Source: Xylanibacter ruminicola Ga6B6 (GTDB lineage Bacteria > Bacteroidota > Bacteroidia > Bacteroidales > Bacteroidaceae). From it: DNA of 64,000 nucleotides. A program made the translations under genes and the position numbers. Below the pieces are notes generated by a model. The model searched no databases. It saw nothing but the letters and a program-made list of their open reading frames with translations, and had not been told where the DNA came from. Location: assembly GCF_000687715.1 (NCBI RefSeq), contig NZ_JHXD01000005.1, positions 97,549-161,548 on the forward strand. The letters run 5' to 3'. Positions 60,341-64,000 of this stretch are shown piece after piece (position 1 is the stretch's first letter; every line of letters begins with the position of its first letter).

Positions 60341-61039
60341 TTAAAGCATATAGAATTTAGCGCCGATGGACAGGCCAAGGATATCCTTTAGCGGGATACT
60401 GGTTTGGAACATCGAGCGTACGTATAGGTCGCAGGTGCCAACCTCGTAAAACAGCGTTACGCGGTTATGATGTTGGCGCTTGCTTTGGGGAATCACATAC
60501 GTCAGGCGCTGACCGATGGCTGCGTTCAGTCGGAATTTGGTCGACATGAAATCGTAGTATTTATCAGGATAACGCCCAGGCTGGCTCCTCCAGAATTCAT
60601 GACCGTACACCGTGTTGATATACAAACTGGCTGATAGTGGCTCAAAGTTCCAACGGCCTTTTTTGTTCCAATCGCCATTGGGGTTCAGACAGATATTCCA
60701 CGGCATGTAGTTGGCTTTTATCGTCGATGTAAGCTTGCCGCGGTTCGAGTCGTGCATGGGTATATAGCCAAACATCAGGTCGCATTCCCACTGGTGGCGC
60801 TTGCCGTAGCTCCAGCCAATACCTGCCGACACGATGCCCATATTGCCCGCATTCTGTATCACCATGTGTGTGGGTATCAGCGATGCCCATTTGCTGGTCA
60901 TGCGTTGCACGTGCTTCTCGTAAGCACTCAGTTCGGGTGCGGGAGCCGTTTCTGTGCTGGGGCTCTCGTTATCGTTTGCCAATGCAGGCAGCGCGCATAG
61001 CTGCAGAGCGATACTAATAAGTAATATGTTCCATTTCAT
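60341..61039 (-). CDS. Hypothetical exported protein, probably outer-membrane beta-barrel
   Basis: 232 residues; signal peptide to about residue 21 (ALPALA). I do not recognise the family. After a short acidic/proline stretch (NDNESPSTETAPAPE), the chain alternates aromatic and polar residues (GIGWSYGKRHQWECDLMFGYIPM, LSASLYINTVYGHEFW), which fits a small outer-membrane barrel; it ends GAKFYML. Its start overlaps the end of the metallophosphoesterase gene by 26 nt in another frame, so the two are translationally linked. No function is implied beyond outer-membrane location. Confidence 0.65.
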   Translation of the reverse strand: MKWNILLISIALQLCALPALANDNESPSTETAPAPELSAYEKHVQRMTSKWASLIPTHMVIQNAGNMGIVSAGIGWSYGKRHQWECDLMFGYIPMHDSNRGKLTSTIKANYMPWNICLNPNGDWNKKGRWNFEPLSASLYINTVYGHEFWRSQPGRYPDKYYDFMSTKFRLNAAIGQRLTYVIPQSKRQHHNRVTLFYEVGTCDLYVRSMFQTSIPLKDILGLSIGAKFYML

Positions 61040-61811
61040 AGCCGTCGGGTGTTATAGTGAATATGCGGTATTTGCGGTGCTGGGCGCAGTCGATTGAGTA
61101 GAATAGCAATCCATCGTTATAGATATCCTCTACCACATCGTCGTGGTTATGCCCGTAAACACAAAACATCAAACCTGGGAAATAATCCAGGTAGCGGCGA
61201 AAAGCCTTGCACACGTTGTTATTAAACTGATCGCTGTAAGGCGGTGCGTGCATCACCAGGATGGTGCGGTCGAACTGGGCCGAATCCTTCACCATCTCCT
61301 CCTCCATAAAGTCGAAGTTGGGTACCGCTGCCAGATAGTCGTACTCGGTAGCGTTGGTGTTCAGGCATACAAATTTTACACGACCGGCGATAAACGAAAA
61401 GTCCTTATCGCCATACATCACGCCGTACGATTGGTCGCCTGTGCCCAGATAGTCGTGATTGCCTATCAGGGCCACAAACGGTGCTTTCAATCCCTGCAGG
61501 ATGTCTCTGCTCCACTCATACTCCTTGGCCGTGGCCGTATCCGTCAGGTCGCCACAGTGTACCACAAAATCCACGTTGCGCTTGTTTACATCTGCCACCT
61601 GGTCGCGCGCATCAGATAGCCACAGGTGCGTATCGCTGATAAATGCCACGCGCAAGGTGTCGCTGTTTTTAAAATGGCTCTCAATAACAGCCATCTGCTT
61701 TTTATTGATGCCTGTTTCGCCGCTAAACTTCACGTCGTACGGATGGATGTCGAACAACCCATCGCACGCTGATAGCATGCACGTAGTTAGTATTAAAACA
61801 TATTTTTTCAT
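61014..61811 (-). CDS. Metallophosphoesterase lipoprotein
   Basis: 265 residues. Lipobox LSAC gives lipid Cys16 (then DGLFDIHPYD). Calcineurin-like phosphoesterase motifs in order: SDTHLW, GDLTD, GNHDYLG, VMHAPP and YGHNHDD, the full set of di-metal ligands. It hydrolyses phosphate esters in the periplasm; substrate unknown. The start at 61811 follows a TAAATTTG promoter and gives a good lipoprotein signal; the open frame further upstream has no promoter. It is the first gene of a pair with the hypothetical barrel protein. Confidence 0.88.
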   Translation of the reverse strand: MKKYVLILTTCMLSACDGLFDIHPYDVKFSGETGINKKQMAVIESHFKNSDTLRVAFISDTHLWLSDARDQVADVNKRNVDFVVHCGDLTDTATAKEYEWSRDILQGLKAPFVALIGNHDYLGTGDQSYGVMYGDKDFSFIAGRVKFVCLNTNATEYDYLAAVPNFDFMEEEMVKDSAQFDRTILVMHAPPYSDQFNNNVCKAFRRYLDYFPGLMFCVYGHNHDDVVEDIYNDGLLFYSIDCAQHRKYRIFTITPDGYEMEHITY

Positions 61812-61837
61812 TATCCTGATATTAATTTTTTCGGCTG

Positions 61838-61845
61838 CAAATTTA
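61838..61845 (-). promoter_or_regulatory. -7 box of metallophosphoesterase gene
   Basis: Minus-strand TAAATTTG, 26 nt before the ATG at 61811. Confidence 0.6.
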
Positions 61846-61923
61846 GGTAGAAAAATCGATATGTCGATGTTCCAAAAATCCTGAATTCTGTTCAAAAATG
61901 AATGATTTAACATTTGTGTTGGC

Positions 61924-61955
61924 AAAAAATCTCAGACATACAATCATGTCTGAGA
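61924..61955 (-). terminator. Rho-independent terminator after polyferredoxin gene
   Basis: CTCAGACAT (61931-61939) and ATGTCTGAG (61946-61954) form a 9-bp perfect stem; on the minus strand ATTTTTTG follows. It lies about 50 nt past the gene stop at 62004. Confidence 0.88.
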
Positions 61956-62003
61956 CTTTCATTCGCATTATTTCTATGCTATATATAAATAATTGTGTTG
62001 GTA

Positions 62004-62699
62004 TTAATGTTTCATGCTCATTATCTTCGTGGGGCAGGCCAGGGTGCACTTGCCGCATTTGATGCAGTCGGCATCCAGATAGCCCGATTCCTGACCGCGC
62101 GAGTCGTAGGGCGTCAGCTGCATGGGGCATACGCGGGCACAGCTCTTGCACTTCATCTGGCAGGCGCTCGATACGTGTACATTAGTAAATGCCTTGGGCA
62201 GCGGTGCATGCTTGGGCGACACCCAGTTCGAGATGGTTCCCATGGGGCAGAATGTACACCAGGTGCGTGGGGCATAGATGAATGCCAGCGCCACACCCAC
62301 GATGGTGGTTACCACGATAATGGTCCAGAACACCTTGCCGATACCAGCCCACATGGCCAGTCCGCCCTCGCTCCAGGGCACAAAGCTCAGCTGTATGCCA
62401 AACATGGTGAAGATAAAGAACACCATAAACAGGCGGAACCCGAAGGTGCGCACAAACTTAGGTATCTCGCGGTGAGGCGAGTATTTCGACAGCAGGCGGC
62501 TGTACAGATTGCCTCGCGGACAAACATTGCCGCACCACCATCGTCCTTTCCAGATGCTGAACAGCACGGGGCCAACCATACAGATGATTGCTGCCAGTCC
62601 GATTACAGGGAAAAACCATCCCAGCAGGATATAAGCGATGATAATCCAGTACAGTGGCTTTCCTGGCGTTTTAAAGTGTCGATGAAATTGTTTTGCCAT
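62004..62699 (-). CDS. Membrane-bound 4Fe-4S polyferredoxin (NapH/YccM-like)
   Basis: 231 residues. Several hydrophobic helices (about 16-48, 88-106, 122-142) and Cys pairs CGNVCP (56-60) and CTFCP (148-151) in membrane loops, as in NapH/NosR-type proteins. The C-terminus has two [4Fe-4S] motifs: C180, C184, C187, C191 (first gap three residues rather than two) and C212, C215, C218, C222. It probably moves electrons between quinol and a redox partner; the partner is unknown. Divergent from oxyR across a 138-bp region with back-to-back -7 boxes, which suggests OxyR could control it. Followed by a terminator. Confidence 0.85.
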   Translation of the reverse strand: MAKQFHRHFKTPGKPLYWIIIAYILLGWFFPVIGLAAIICMVGPVLFSIWKGRWWCGNVCPRGNLYSRLLSKYSPHREIPKFVRTFGFRLFMVFFIFTMFGIQLSFVPWSEGGLAMWAGIGKVFWTIIVVTTIVGVALAFIYAPRTWCTFCPMGTISNWVSPKHAPLPKAFTNVHVSSACQMKCKSCARVCPMQLTPYDSRGQESGYLDADCIKCGKCTLACPTKIMSMKH

Positions 62700-62753
62700 A
62701 CTTTTTACCTTAATAAATAGTTACCTTTTTACCATTTTTATCATTTCACGGTG

Positions 62754-62761
62754 CAAAATTA
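62754..62761 (-). promoter_or_regulatory. -7 box of polyferredoxin gene
   Basis: Minus-strand TAATTTTG, 54 nt before the ATG at 62699, 34 bp from the oppositely directed oxyR box. Confidence 0.55.
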
Positions 62762-62795
62762 CGCATATTTTGATAGATATACGAATTATTTTATC

Positions 62796-62803
62796 TATCT
62801 TTG
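62796..62803 (+). promoter_or_regulatory. -7 box of oxyR
   Basis: TATCTTTG, 34 nt before the ATG at 62838. A TTTG at 62769-62772 could be its -33 element (23-bp spacing). Confidence 0.65.
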
Positions 62804-62837
62804 CATCGATGTAATCTATTATAAATATCTGGAACGT

Positions 62838-63764
62838 ATGACATTACAGCAGTTAAAGTACATTGTAGCCATCGATCGCTACCGTAGTTTTGCCAAGGCA
62901 GCCGACGCCTTAGGCATCTCGCAACCCACCCTGAGTGCCATGTTGGTAAAGTTGGAAGACGAACTCGACGTGCGCATTTTTGAGCGTAGCAACAAGAGCG
63001 TTACGCCCACCATTGCTGGCGAGAAGGTAATCCGTCAGGCCGAGCGTGCCATCGCCGAGGCCGAGCGCATCAACGAGCTGGTGAGCGAGGACAAGGGCGA
63101 TGTGGCAGGCGATCTGCGCCTGTGTGTTGCGTCCAGCATCTCGCCCTATATCCTGCCCAAGTTTATCCGTTATTATACCGAGGATTATCCGCAGGTGCGG
63201 CTTACTATTAACGAGCTTAAGGGCGATGCCATGCTGGCCGAACTGCTGCAGGGGCATATCGATGGTGCTATCGCCACTGGCGGCCACGCCCACCAGGGCA
63301 TACTCGAGATACCGCTTTATACCGAGCGTTTTATGGTGTATCTCTCGGCCGACTGCTGGCGCAAGCTGCCCGTGTTCCACCCCGAGAATCTGGAGCACGA
63401 GAGGATGTGGATTATGCGCGATGCCCAGTGCCTGCGCGAAAGTGCCTTCAGCTTCTGCAAGGCACGCACCAAGGGCCGCAGGGTGTACGAGGCCGGTAGT
63501 ATCGATACCTTGATACGTATCGTTGACGAGAATGGTGGTTTTACCATCATCCCCGAGATGCACCTGCCGTTCCTGAGCGATGCGCAGCGCGAGAATGTGC
63601 GCCGTATCGAGGGCGATTACCTGTCGCAGCGCCGTGTGTCGCTCTACATTCGCGAGGACTACATCCGCCAGGCCATGCTCAATACCATCACAAAAACGCT
63701 TCTCCGATTCATGCCCGAGGGAATGATGGATGAACGGATAGTTAAGTTTGGTATCAAGCTGTGA
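62838..63764 (+). CDS. oxyR: OxyR, LysR-family peroxide sensor
   Basis: 308 residues. N-terminal LysR winged HTH (about 1-60; MTLQQLKYIVAIDRYRSFAKA, ISQPTLSAMLVKLEDEL) and an effector domain (about 92-300). The redox pair is clear: Cys198 in AQCLRES and Cys207 in FSFCKA, nine residues apart, matching C199/C208 of E. coli OxyR. H2O2 would oxidize Cys198 to a disulfide with Cys207 and switch on catalase, AhpC and Dps genes, none of which is in this window. The start at 62838 follows the -7 box; the longer frame from 62751 would run through both promoters. Confidence 0.93.
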   Translation: MTLQQLKYIVAIDRYRSFAKAADALGISQPTLSAMLVKLEDELDVRIFERSNKSVTPTIAGEKVIRQAERAIAEAERINELVSEDKGDVAGDLRLCVASSISPYILPKFIRYYTEDYPQVRLTINELKGDAMLAELLQGHIDGAIATGGHAHQGILEIPLYTERFMVYLSADCWRKLPVFHPENLEHERMWIMRDAQCLRESAFSFCKARTKGRRVYEAGSIDTLIRIVDENGGFTIIPEMHLPFLSDAQRENVRRIEGDYLSQRRVSLYIREDYIRQAMLNTITKTLLRFMPEGMMDERIVKFGIKL

Positions 63765-63779
63765 TAACACCCTAGCAAT

Positions 63780-63810
63780 CCTCAGGCTTCGTTTTGAAAC
63801 CTGAGGGTTT
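63780..63810 (+). terminator. Terminator after oxyR
   Basis: CCTCAGG (63780-63786) and CCTGAGG (63800-63806) with inner TTC/GAA pairs, followed by GTTTAAATTT. A moderate terminator. Confidence 0.7.
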
Positions 63811-63816
63811 AAATTT

Positions 63817-63921
63817 CTACAGGGCACCCATACAGCTGGTAGCGCCCAGTGCCGTTACAATCGCTGTTGCGATGCTCGCAATCATCTGAATGATAAACTT
63901 AATCGTCTCTTTCTTTGTCAT
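63817..63921 (-). CDS. Smalltalk-type mini-protein, 34 residues
   Basis: A 34-codon gene too short for ordinary gene calling: MTKKETIKFIIQMIASIATAI and then a tail ending GATSCMGAL. It has a lysine-rich start, one hydrophobic helix (about 8-26) and a terminal TSC motif, the form of the smalltalk family, tiny Bacteroidales peptides of unknown function often next to an N-acetylmuramoyl-L-alanine amidase gene. Membrane insertion is likely. It lies convergent with oxyR; a hairpin and the end of another minus-strand gene lie on its upstream side, and I see no clear TAnnTTTG box, so it may be transcribed with that gene. Confidence 0.8.
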   Translation of the reverse strand: MTKKETIKFIIQMIASIATAIVTALGATSCMGAL

Positions 63922-63958
63922 AGCTTTAATGGATTAAATTGTTAATGTTTCATGTGAA

Positions 63959-63982
63959 GGGTGGGGCCGAAGCCCCAACCCG
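63959..63982 (-). terminator. GC-rich hairpin between edge gene and mini-protein
   Basis: GGGGC (63963-63967) and GCCCC (63971-63975) plus outer GGG/CCC pairs make a strong stem around CGA. On the minus strand it follows the edge gene stop; no T-run, so it may be an attenuator or RNA-stabilizing stem. Confidence 0.5.
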
Positions 63983-64000
63983 CTAGTTCATGTCGCTGCC
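63983..64000 (-). CDS. C-terminal end of an edge gene, partial
   Basis: On the minus strand the last bases read GSDMN then TAG (63983-63985). Too short to identify. By analogy with other smalltalk loci it might be an amidase, but that is only inference from synteny. Confidence 0.3.
   Translation of the reverse strand, partial: GSDMN

Noticed and set aside
63817..64000. Prophage or lysis module at the right edge
   Set aside because: The mini-protein and a possible amidase recall a holin/endolysin pair, but no phage gene is visible and smalltalk-amidase pairs are common chromosomal features.

Overview
The window is from a Bacteroidales bacterium, most likely Prevotella or a close relative (Segatella, Xylanibacter). 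This rests on three SusC/SusD pairs, a hybrid two-component sensor, Bacteroidetes-type -7 boxes (TAnnTTTG) ahead of nearly every transcription unit, lipoboxes followed by acidic residues, and a 34-residue smalltalk-type mini-protein at the right edge. The genes are closely packed. No stretch over 300 bases lacks a gene; the longest gaps are 30142-30357, 17212-17403, 61812-62003, 4771-4958 and 23359-23534, and their contents are listed as sites. I saw no tRNA, rRNA, CRISPR array, transposase or integrase.

Layout. 1-10500: the tail of a small heat-shock protein, an orphan sensor kinase, an MFS exporter, a periplasmic DUF4380 protein, and a lactate module (lactate permease divergent from a GlcD-GlcF-type FAD/Fe-S dehydrogenase) followed by a type-B carboxylesterase and a secreted EEP-fold hydrolase. 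10560-52936: a polysaccharide utilization locus (PUL) of about 42 kb whose enzymes point to rhamnogalacturonan I (RG-I): PL11 lyase, GH105 unsaturated galacturonyl hydrolase, GH106 rhamnosidase, CE12 acetylesterase, two GH2 and one GH35. It also has three SusC/SusD pairs, a beta-helix surface lipoprotein, a sugar porter, a DUF5107-TPR protein, one HTCS regulator and one AraC regulator. 52964-60227: a nitrite/nitrosative-stress block on the minus strand: hcp, a Crp/Fnr regulator (probable HcpR), a hemerythrin di-iron protein, a NimA-like flavoprotein, nrfH, nrfA and a ResB/CcsA-type cytochrome c maturation protein. 60341-64000: an outer-membrane-like protein with a metallophosphoesterase lipoprotein, a membrane polyferredoxin divergent from oxyR, and the smalltalk gene.

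How the parts fit. In the PUL, surface PL11 and CE12 would open and deacetylate the RG-I backbone. SusC/D pairs import the oligosaccharides. Periplasmic GH105, GH106, GH2 and GH35 then remove unsaturated GalA, rhamnose and galactose, and the MFS porter takes up the sugars. In the nitrogen block NrfHA reduces nitrite to ammonium, while Hcp and the hemerythrin protein handle NO-type damage.

The strongest regulatory signal is a perfect palindrome, GTAACGTATGTTAC, found upstream of both the hemerythrin operon and hcp. It lies at the same distance from the -7 box in each, inside a 67-bp block that is nearly identical between the two promoters. This is what a regulon of the adjacent Crp/Fnr protein would look like. 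All functional calls rest on sequence reading alone.
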